From Viridothelium virens (taxonomy: Eukaryota; Ascomycota; Dothideomycetes; Trypetheliales; Trypetheliaceae), in the NCBI GenBank assembly GCA_010094025.1, contig ML991771.1:186001-250000 (forward strand): DNA of 64,000 nt, read 5' to 3'. A program made the translations under genes and the position numbers. Shown here piece after piece: positions 34,015-43,383 of the stretch. The notes beneath the pieces were generated by a model. That model did no database searches and had not been told where the DNA came from. It saw only the letters and a list, made by a program, of their open reading frames with translations. Numbering within the stretch: the stretch's first letter is position 1; each line of letters opens with the position of its first letter.

Positions 34015-34161
34015 CTAGATGGTAGTGATCAGCAGAAGGGCACGACGGGGAAGGCGAGTGCGGCGTCTTCGACTACGGGGGCGAGAGCCGGGGTGGACAG
34101 GCGGTCGGTGGTGGCGGCTGGGCTGGTACTTGTTGTGACGATGGTCATGATGTGGGCGTGA
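34012..34161 (+). promoter_or_regulatory. Candidate readthrough stop and C-terminal extension of the protease
   Basis: The stop TGA at 34012-34014 is followed by CTAG, giving the UGA-CUA-G context known to promote ribosomal readthrough in fungi and animals. The downstream 49 codons (counting the stop) are open and end at TGA 34159-34161. The extension begins LDGSDQQKG, passes through small residues (SAASSTTGARAG), a short basic spacer (VDRRS), and a 17-residue hydrophobic end (VVAAGLVLVVTMVMMWA). This is the usual layout of a GPI-anchor addition signal. No plausible intron removes the stop: the only GT...AG pairs in frame are too short or would delete the conserved last strand of the protease. 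Inference, not demonstrated. Confidence 0.55.
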
Positions 34162-36347
34162 AGGGGGATGATTTATCTTGGTCGCTACTGAATGGACACA
34201 GTATCAACAAATATAGAGATATATTCTTCTCTTGTCATGGGTGGTTGTTTGATGCATAAATTTTAGATGAAATCGGAGTAATCACGATTCTAATTACAAT
34301 CAATGCTACGGTCTCTCATTGACTAGGTGCTGGACTTCTCTGTTGATGTCGTTATTAATTGAGTTTCTGCTACTGGGGCCTCGTGAGATCACATTCGTTC
34401 CAGTTTTCGCGATTGCTATTATATTACCTCCGTACCTGCATTCAAGGTACGACAGAAATGCCGCTTCAGCTCACCACACGATTATTGATAGTCAGTATTT
34501 CTAGCACATGCGAAGCAGTCAAGATTCCTGGCTTAATTGATTTTTTTGCTCACGATTAACCATGGTCGTGCGGTCCTATCGAGGGTCCATTACGTGGTCC
34601 AGAAAATCTCCGGCATGTCGTGCTTCGCACTAATCTCCTTTAGCTACATCCGCGGCATCACTACTGCGGTGATTGTAGCGCATTAGTCCAGTCACTGCAA
34701 GGCATCCATTGTTATCAAAGCCTGCTGGAGAGTTGCATTGCACCAGGCATCAGCTTCCCAGAAATGCCTCAGTAGTAGGCCATGCGGTTGAGGGTCTGGG
34801 GTCGGACAATTTTTCCTTGCTCTACGTAGTGGTCTAGAACGATCCAAAGAGGAGAACTGCGCCTCAGGTGTGGCACAGCAAATTTTCCAAAGTCAAGCCA
34901 CAACTCCACTCCCGTCTCGCATTGCGTACCACTCACCCTCCAATTCGGGCGGTAAGGGGCCTGAGAGGAACGTTCGGTGGCTTGACAGACTCTTCAGAAC
35001 GGCGAGATCAAAAGTCAGGTTCGTTCCTGGCCGGTTCAATGCTAATATGTCGTCCGATGTGAATCGGCGCCAACAAGTATGGAAGCTACTGACCGCTCGA
35101 ATAGTCGCCCGAAATTTCCAGCGGCAGGGTGACGTAGAGATCGTGGCCACTGCCGAGCGTAAGGGGCAGCTTGTGGCAGGAATGAGACGCTTGCTCTCGA
35201 TCAGTGGCTGGTAAAGCTGAAGAAGAAATTAAGAGTCGGACTTTCGACAGGGATGACGACGACTTCAGCGGCGCTTGTGCTGCAAACGCCCCCGCCAGGG
35301 AGCCACAGATCGAAGGTCTGGAAGTATGGACAGAATGACTACGATGACTACGTTGGTTGGCAATCGACGCGCATGTCTCTGAAAGATAAATAGTAATGAA
35401 GGTCTTGAGGTCGAGCCAGAAAGAAGAGCGACTTGCAGCAGTGGAAAATATTGGGCGCCATCACTGGTCAAGCATCGCTCCCGATTGTTGTCGTCCTGAT
35501 CGCGCCGGCCAGCCACTTCATCGCGCAGACGGAGGGAGATCGACAGGCCAAGCTTTCGCTCATAAATTGAAGCTTCCCCCATTGGGACGTCGGAATCGCT
35601 CCGAATAGGGATTGGCCTGGCTACCCAATCACCCTCTCACAACCATTTGATTGCATCTGCTCTCTGCACCTCTTCCTTCATTCCGGTCCCAGCTCTGGGA
35701 GTAACACCCTCTTTGAACTGCTCGCGCTCGTCGTTTCGAGCGCTGCAGCTTCACTCATTATCAGCTCCCTTCTTTTATGTTTTTTGGAGCTCCTGACTGA
35801 CTGACTGGGTGACCTTGGAGACCTCTATCTGTGTTCCGCCTCGGCTGTATCTCCTGGATCGCGGATAACGATTCGACGACACTCTGACCTCGTTTCGCTT
35901 GCAATTGGTACGTTGCACTGTCATGTAGTGCTTTCTTTCATCGATTGTGCGCTCGTACCATATGGGACAGCAAAGTTGTGCGCTGCGCATTGAACCCCCA
36001 AAAATCCAGAGGACGGAGTTCGCATGTGAGAGCGAGCTACGCTATGCTCCAAGATCAAGTCCCTACAGCTCTTCAACATTTATTCAATGCCAGCGTGTGC
36101 CCGCACCGTTGATCACCGATGTTTTCAAGGGGACCGCGTAACATATTAGTCGAATGCTGAGCTTGAAGATGTTGACTGTACTCGGTTGCACCTCGCTGTT
36201 CCGCAAATGCTGCCTTCCCCTGTCATCCATTCTATAGTCCCTCTTGTACTCTACCTATGCTTCTTTTCAGTCATTCTCTTACTTGCTCTTCTTTGTAACT
36301 TAAGATCGATTTGATTTACTGGGCCTTATTTAAATTCCGTACTGACA
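34162..36347. other. 2.2 kb intergenic region
   Basis: No gene supported. An open frame at 34870-35214 (plus) has no ATG at its start and no family resemblance. From about 35640 the sequence becomes pyrimidine-rich and looks like a long promoter/leader for the CSC1-like gene, with several upstream ATGs. Confidence 0.5.
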
Positions 36348-39244
36348 ATGTCATTAAACAGCCCCGCCGTCATGAGCGGCAACGGGGATCCAAATATTGG
36401 GTCTTCCCAAGACTCTTCCAACAACGACCCTACGGCTTCGCAACTACTATCTACCCTTGCGCCAGTCGCTCTATATGCAGTCATCTGGCTGGCGCTTTTC
36501 TTTGTCCTTCGAGGCCGCTTCCTACGATACTATCAACCTCGAACGTTTTTATCGAATGTACCAGATTATTTCCGCACGAGACCTCTAGATAAGGGAATCT
36601 TTGGTAGTCTCAAAGATTTCTTCCGTCGCAGCGATGAGGACATTCTCCGGAAACATTCCCTTGATGGTTATCTCCTCATTCGGCTCTTGAAAATGGCAAC
36701 TATCACTTGCGTGGTTGGATTCTGTATCACGGCTCCCGTCTTATTCCCTGTCAATGCTACGGGTGGTGGCGGCCAAACACAGCTCAACGTCGTCAACTAC
36801 AGCAATGTCAAAAATAATCAGTTCCGTTACTTTGCCCACGCTGGTTGCGCTTGGCTCTTCTTTGGTACGTACATTGCAAAGCAACGCTTGACAGATTGGG
36901 ATTAACCGATGGCAGGCTTTGTTATCTACATGATCACTCGTGAGAGCATTTTCTACATCAATCTACGCCAAGCCTATTTGATGTCGCCAAATCAGACCCA
37001 GAGAATCCATTCGAGGACAGTTCTTTTCACCTCTGTCCCAGAAAATCTATTGAACCGTGACAAGCTCGCCGCAATGCTTGGTGTTGGTGTTAAACGTATT
37101 TGGATACCGACAGATACTAAAGAGCTCGAGGAGGCCGTCGAAGAACGCGATAAGATTGCACTAAAATTGGAAGGCGCGGAAAACAAACTCATCAAGACCG
37201 CCAATGTCAACAGATCCAAGGCAAAAAAGAAGACTCATGTCGATGAAGCAGATGGTGGTGAATCTGGCAGCCAGATTGAACGCTGGCTTCCTCGCAAGAA
37301 GCAGCCTCATCATCGAACCGGGTTCCTTGGTCTTATCGGATCTAAAGTCGAGACAATCCCTTGGTGCCGGTCTGAACTGGAAAAGGTGATCCCAAAGGTC
37401 GAAAAGATGCAGGATGAGGCCTTCGAGGGAAAGGGCAAGCGTCTCAGTTCTGTGTTCGTCGAGTTCGAAACGATGAACGAGGCTCAGGCCGCCTTCCAGA
37501 GCGTCACGCATCATTTGCCACTTCATATGTCCCCCCGCTTTATTGGTGTCAAGCCAAAGGAAGTCATCTGGTCCAACCTGAGAATTAAATGGTGGGAACG
37601 AGTCGTTCGCAGGCTTGGCGCAAACTTTGCCGTGACTGCCTTGATCATCTTCTGGTCTATCCCTGTCGCTTTTGTTGGGGCTATCTCAAACGTACAGGCT
37701 TTGACTGGTATCTCAGCTTTCAAGTGGCTGAACTTCCTGAACGATATTCCACCCGTTGTTCTGGGAGTTGTGAATGGTCTTTTGCCCTCTATCCTGCTGG
37801 CCGTTCTCATGGCTTTACTACCAATGTTCCTGCGTTACATGGCAAAGGTTAGCGGAGATCCGTCACAATCCGCCATCGAATTAAGTACCCAAAATTACTA
37901 CTTTGCATTCCAAGTTGTCCAGGTCTTTCTTGTGGCTACTATTGGCTCGGCAGCATCATCTTCGGTCGTCCAAATCATTAAGAACCCTGCCAGTGTTACA
38001 AGCCTACTGTCCCAACAGATTCCCAAGGCCTCGAATTTCTATTTGTCCTACATCATCCTCCAGGGTCTTGGTGTCGTTGCTGGTACTCTCGTTAGCATCA
38101 CTGGGCTAGTTGTTGCATTCGCGTTAGCCAAAATACTTGACACAACACCTAGAAAGATGTACAAGAGGTGGTCAACCCTGGGATCTATGGGAATGGGCAC
38201 TGTCTACCCCATCTATACCAACTTGCTCGTAATTGGTGAGTACTCCATAGGACCTGGATTTTTCACTCCGTACAGTGCTGATCAATACATCTAGCGATGT
38301 GTTATGCTTGCATAGCGCCCTTAGTCCTCGCGTTCGCTGCCATCGGTCTCGCCCTTTTCTGGCTTGCCTACAAATACGAATTTCTATTTGTCATGGATGT
38401 TGGTGCTGATGCCAAAGGTCTCTTTTACCCTCGCGCCCTTCAGCACCTCTTTGTCGGTCTCTACATTGCTGAACTCTGCCTTGTTGGTCTCTTTGCCATA
38501 CAGCTTGGTCACCCTGGCGCTATTGGTCCATTCATCATGATGATTATCGCCGTCATTTTCACTGCTCTTTACAACATTTCGCTCAACAGCGCAATCAGCC
38601 CGCTCCTACAATACCACCCCAAGGATCTGGAGCTATTGGATAGCGAAGAGGATGGTCAACCACTTCTACAAAACGGGGAACGAAACATTGGCGGTCCCGA
38701 ATATGACTCTGTACCTGGAGCTTCTGCTAGCGCGAAGAGTGGTGCTTTGGAAACCGAAAAGGAGGGTCGTGTCCTCTCCCCACAGGCATCCACCAGCAAA
38801 CCAGCGAAGAAACCGAATTTCTTCACCAAGTTCCTGCGTCCGGATATCCATGCGAACCACAAATACATGCGCAGTATCCTCCCAAAAACCCAAAGCGAAT
38901 CACCCAACACGTTCCCGGAATCCTTCGCCTACCTCCACCCGTCCGTCAAATCTCGTGGTGTATCTCTCTGGGTCCCGCACGACCCTCTTGGCATCTCTCG
39001 GCATGAAATTCGCGAGACAGATGAAGTCAGGGCCAGGATCGACAAGCAATTGCCTAAGCTGGCGCCTGTCAGCGAGGTGCTGAATCCGCACCCGGATCAG
39101 CAGATCACCGATGTCGAGAGCTTTTGGAAACATGTCAGTCTCATCATGTTCGATTCCGGAGCGATTATGGATGAGAATGGAAAGATCACGGGCATTCAGG
39201 AATTGGGAATGGCTCCAATTGACGATCCCGAGCCTGATTGGTAG
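36348..39244 (+). CDS. CSC1/OSCA-type calcium-permeable osmosensitive cation channel (DUF221, RSN1/PHM7 group)
   Basis: Exons 36348-36864, 36916-38235 and 38295-39244 give 928 residues. An N-terminal extracellular/late-exocytosis domain with one TM (VALYAVIWLALFFVLRG) and two more helices is followed by the large cytosolic RRM-like domain (about 190-400, beginning SRTVLFTSVPENLL). Then comes the 7-TM channel core (from ANFAVTALIIFWSIPVAFVG, including NFYLSYIILQGLGVVAG and GTVYPIYTNLLVIG). The C-terminus is cytosolic with a PHM7-ext domain (KPNFFTKFLRPDIHANHKYM). This is the full OSCA/TMEM63-like architecture of the fungal RSN1/PHM7 proteins at the plasma membrane. A second ATG eight codons downstream is an alternative start. 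Both introns are in phase and short (51 and 59 bases). Confidence 0.9.
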
Positions 39245-39486
39245 TTCGATGGCGGCATGAGGATGCTACTTTGGAGAAACGAACATTGGAGTAGGAGCAA
39301 AAAGCGGAGCGATATACCCCCCGTCAGCGAAAAATGTTTTTATGATTGAATTCCAGTCTCCACCCTTTAGTAGTAATGTCTCTTATATTCTAAGTATGAA
39401 GCAATGATACCTAAGTAGCGTAACAAGCATACCCCATTCTGCATGTTTGCATTGAAGACCAGAACCATCCCCTTCCAGCTGACCGT

Positions 39487-41899
39487 CTACGTGGCCACCT
39501 CGGTAACCTTGACCTGAGCATTTTCCTTGCTCTCTTCAATCCTTCTCCCCTTTCGATCCACCCTCTCATCCCTGGGATCAAATCCGCCCCTCCCGTCCAA
39601 CGCCCACGCCGGTGTCTCCTTCCCGACGTAATCCTCGGGGCCAAACTCCTCTCCACTCTCCAGCAACTCAAAAAACCTCCCATAATCAATCCATGTCCTC
39701 CATTTTCCTCCTTTTCTAAACCTCGTCTCATCCCCTAGCAATACACAACAACTATGCGCATGCTCCGCCGCGATCCCATAGCCCAACCCGTGTCTTCCCC
39801 GCAGCTCCTCAGCCAACTTTGCCACGAACGCCCTCACCTCGTGGTAGAAAGGTACATTCTGCATCGTCAACCCAGCGCCCGCACTCACACTCGTGCCACA
39901 ATAAGTCACCCCTTTGACCTCCACAAACGCCGGACGCGCCCTCTCCACCAGCGCCGCATACCCAGCCGCCTCCTCATCCAAATTAAACCCCTTAACCAGC
40001 GTCAGCCTGAACACCGTCCTCTGCTCGAGCCGTCGTTCCCTCAGAATATCCAAGCACCGACAGAACCTCTCCCAGAAGTCGCGATGCAGCGGGCGATCAA
40101 CACGCCTCAAGCTCTCCTTATTACTCGCATCAATCGAGACGTACAACTGCGTGACCTTCGCCAGCGACGCCAACTGCTCCGGATGCTGCGCGTTGCAGAC
40201 GAGAAACGTCGACACGCGCTCGGCATGCAGGAGCTTCAACAGCTCATTAATGCGCGGGTAGAAGATCGGCTCTCCCACGAGCGACAGCGCACAGTGCCTG
40301 ATGCGCGTGGTAGCATCAACGAAGCGATCAGCGCGGACACCCGGGACGCCGCGGAGCGCGCGGATCTTGGCGTAGTGGGCGGCTTTCGCGCCGGCGAGAA
40401 TGAGGTCGGGTGGGTCGGTGGCCCAGCGCCAGATGGTGCCAACGGGGTTGGTGCCGTGGCGCCAGCAGAAGACGCACTTGTTGGAGCAGCTGAGCGAGGG
40501 TGTGGCTTCCATGCACAGGTGCGACGCGATGCCGTAGAAGGAGTATTTGTAGCAGGACCCTCGGCCGCGCAGTGCGGATTTCGTCCACCGGCAGATCTTG
40601 ACGCCGCTGTGGGACCCGATGATCGTGTAGCCTTGTTTTGTGAGGGCGGCGTGGGTGGGGGAGGAGGCAGGGACCATCTCTTTGAGGGGGGAAGGGGGCG
40701 TGGATGAGGTCGGGCGCTGGGAGTAGTGGGTGAAGTCGATGGCGATGGGCCCGGAGCCGGTGTCGGCTTTGGGGACGTTGATATCTTCGAGATCGGAGCT
40801 GGTCGCTGGCTTTCGTCTACGCTTGCGTTGAGAGGTGGCATTTTGAGACTCATCTTGTACGTCTTCCTCGTCGCTTTCCATAGGATCACCGCTTCCAGGT
40901 ACGCCCTCACCGAGCCCACGGCCTTGCGCAAGATCTTTCAGCACCTCCTCCACTCCCAATCGCCATCTTCCTAGTTGTTCAGGGGCATCGCTCTTGACGT
41001 CCCCTGTGCCGAGAGGAAAGGCCCTTTTCCGATTTGTCAGTTTCGCAAGCCATTTATCTACTTCTTTAGCCTGCGAGCAGAATCCTTCCTCTTCTGTAGG
41101 CCATCCGTCCTTGTCGCCAAATCCAAACACTGAATATCCAAGAATACTACTCAAGGGGCCGGTGTCGATGCGGAAATCGTGGTGTGTCTCTTTTAAATGC
41201 TCAAGAAAGTTGTCAAGCTGAGTGTCAATGTTGTATGTTGGGAGTAATAGCATATAGAAATATCTAAATTTGGCGTCTTTTGGAGCAGTAATGAAAAAGT
41301 CATCGTAGTCGATATAGGACAGGTCATGAGCAACAGGCTTCAAGATATTCAGACTCTGGTGGAGACTGGAGCTTTTGGAAATTGAATCAAGGAAATTGTC
41401 TTGGAGGCTAATAGCAGCCTTCTCTGTCGTTCCACCGAGCGAGGAATAGAATATTAGAGGTTGAACAGGAGCCAGATCTTCCTCGTGATGTGTCTTGAGT
41501 GAAGCTGCTCCCTTTTTCGAGCCAGTTATTCTCCGTGGCCCAACGCTCTTCGGTCGGACATTGCTTTCGACGTCTTCCAGAGGCCGGACGGCTTTCTCAA
41601 CTGCAACTTCGTAACTTCCAAGTTTGCCCTCTATCAACTCTTCCTGTGATGTATCGGCCTCTTTACTGCCTCGTGAAACACTTGGCAGATGTCCTTCGAG
41701 GTGCACATGTGCTGTTCGTGTGTTACTCCAGTGTCGAAATAATTGAAAAAGCGCGATTAGACCGATAAGTGACAGTACGATCGGTAGTCTATAGGTGTGC
41801 CAAATTACGAGGAGCTCTGAAAAGGAATGTTAGCAATCAGAACACCGAGGCATTCTTCTTTTGGAGTTTCGTACCTTGAGGAAGATTCCAAGAGTCCAT
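39487..41899 (-). CDS. TYW1: tRNA 4-demethylwyosine synthase TYW1
   Basis: Radical-SAM enzyme that builds the tricyclic base of wybutosine at position 37 of tRNA-Phe, using pyruvate. Exon 1 is only 25 bases (41899-41875, MDSWNLPQ), exon 2 is 41816-39487; together 784 residues. A single N-terminal TM helix (LPIVLSLIGLIALFQLF) anchors the protein, probably to the ER as in yeast. A flavodoxin domain follows (QPLIFYSSLGGTTEKAA, about residue 115 onward) and then, after a disordered linker, the radical-SAM domain with the 4Fe-4S motif CSNKCVFCWRH. Downstream blocks (SLVGEPIFYPRINELLKLL, LYVSIDASNKESL, EVKGVTYCG) are typical. The 3' half lies in a strong compositional skew island. It is convergent with the CSC1-like gene over 242 bases. 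Confidence 0.95.
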
Positions 41900-42201
41900 T
41901 CTCAAGAAAGTAGCATGGGCTGCGCGGTGTATTGCGTACTTCGCACCGGTTCCTACAATGTTCTTGAAAACAACTGGACGCCCTGGTAGTGGGGTTACCG
42001 GACTTTTGGACGAGGGGCTTTGTCGTGTGGCGTGTGGCTGAAGTTTTGGTTCCTGCGTCAGACATCAACAATCACGAGCTCCCACCTCTGCTTCTCACTT
42101 CACGCGACTAGCTCTGCCTAGCATGGTATAAATATGAAGAGAGACTTCGATTTTCGACTTTCCACCTTCATTCCTTCACAAAAGCTGACCCAAAGTGCCA
42201 A
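41900..42201. promoter_or_regulatory. Bidirectional promoter, TYW1 / PQ-loop gene
   Basis: Only 302 bases between divergent starts. Contains a TATAAATA-like element at 42126-42133, suited to the plus-strand gene. Nothing else recognised. Confidence 0.45.
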
Positions 42202-43346
42202 ATGGAGGCCTTCAACTTCAAGGGCAGCCGCTGCCAGGATCTTGCTTCCCCGAGCATCACCAACTTTGTAATCTCATGGTAAGGCTGCATGATATCTTGC
42301 TAGGCTGTTGAAAGGCATCACCACTGACGCGTGGTACTTCAGGATCCTTGTGATTGGTATCCTCATCTCCTATCTCCCTCAACATTACCGCATCATTGCG
42401 CGCCGCTCTTCTGCGGGAATATCACCCTACTTCATCCTACTTGGTTCAACCTCGAGTACATGTGCAGTGGCAAATATCCTAGTACTCCCCCTTACTAGGA
42501 CCGATTTCAAATGCTGCGAAGAAATCAGTCCCTTCGCCTGCACGGCGGCGCTTCTTGGTATAGCACAAGTCGGCATGCAATGGAGCTGTTTCTTCCTAAT
42601 GTACACCACTTCCCTCACTGCTCCGCCCCTCCTATCTCAGTCGCACTAACATCGTTAACAGCATGCTGCTCTTCCTGATCTTCTTCCCTCGGAGCACTTC
42701 TACCACCTCCGCCGCCCGCTCTTCCGCCACCTCCTCCCCCAACGCCGCCACATCGTCCTCCGCCTCTCCCTCCGCCACCACCACCTCCCCACTCCCCCCT
42801 TTCCGCGACGCCCTCATCGTCGTCAGTACCTCCCTCCTGTTCCTCATCCTTATCTTCCTGACCTCTATCTTCACCCTCGCCAACCACTCATCCCACGCAC
42901 AGCGTCTCGCTGATGTCCTTGGCCTCGGCAGCACACTTCTCGCCTCCATCCAGTACATACCACAGCTCTACACTACCTGGCGCCTGCAGTCCGTGTTGAG
43001 CCTCAGCATTCCCATGATGTTAATCCAGACGCCCGGCAGCTTCCTATGGGCCGCGAGTCTGGCGGCAAGACTTGGATGGGAGGGATGGAGTGCGTGGGCG
43101 GTATATGGGGTGACCGGCTGTCTACAGGGGATATTGTTGGGAATGGGAATTGCATTTGAAGTGAGGGATTGGAGGAAGAGAAACGGGGGTAGGGGAATGG
43201 GGGGTGCTTCAAATGATAATGACAATGGGAGTGTGGCATCAAGCTATGCAAGTGCGGAGGGCCATTTTGACGAAAATGAGGACATCGATGAATTAAGGGC
43301 AGAGGATGAGCACACCCCACTTTTGCGTAGGGGGTCTCCCGGATGA
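42202..43346 (+). CDS. PQ-loop repeat membrane protein
   Basis: Exons 42202-42278, 42343-42600 and 42662-43346 give 339 residues. Two PQ-loop repeats are visible: ILISYLPQHYRIIARRSSAG at about residue 32 and ASIQYIPQLYTTWRLQSVLS at about residue 200. Around them are seven hydrophobic stretches, the topology of PQ-loop (MtN3/KDELR superfamily) transporters. Family members move amino acids or sugars across vacuolar/lysosomal membranes. The substrate here cannot be read from sequence. A Ser/Thr/Ala-rich low-complexity insert lies between the repeats (about 115-145). The cytosolic tail is acidic and ends ADDEHTPLL-like (EDEHTPLLRRG), a dileucine-type vacuolar sorting signal. Its stop is 37 bases from the stop of the opposite gene. 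Confidence 0.85.
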
Positions 43347-43383
43347 TTTTCAGAGAAATGCGCGAAAGGAACCGTGTGAAATA
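43347..43383. terminator. 37-base convergent intergenic gap
   Basis: Only 37 bases separate the stop codons of the PQ-loop gene (plus) and the XPF-like gene (minus), so their 3' untranslated regions almost certainly overlap. Confidence 0.8.

Noticed and set aside
33970-34055. An intron that would remove the protease stop codon (GT near 33979, AG near 34034)
   Set aside because: A 56-base intron can be drawn, but it leads into a frame without the hydrophobic tail; the frame-preserving version needs a non-consensus GTTGCG donor and would delete the conserved LGVAPKA end of the fold.
34870-35214. Plus-strand frame of 114 codons in the protease/CSC1 interval
   Set aside because: Begins at GTG rather than ATG and has no similarity to a known family.
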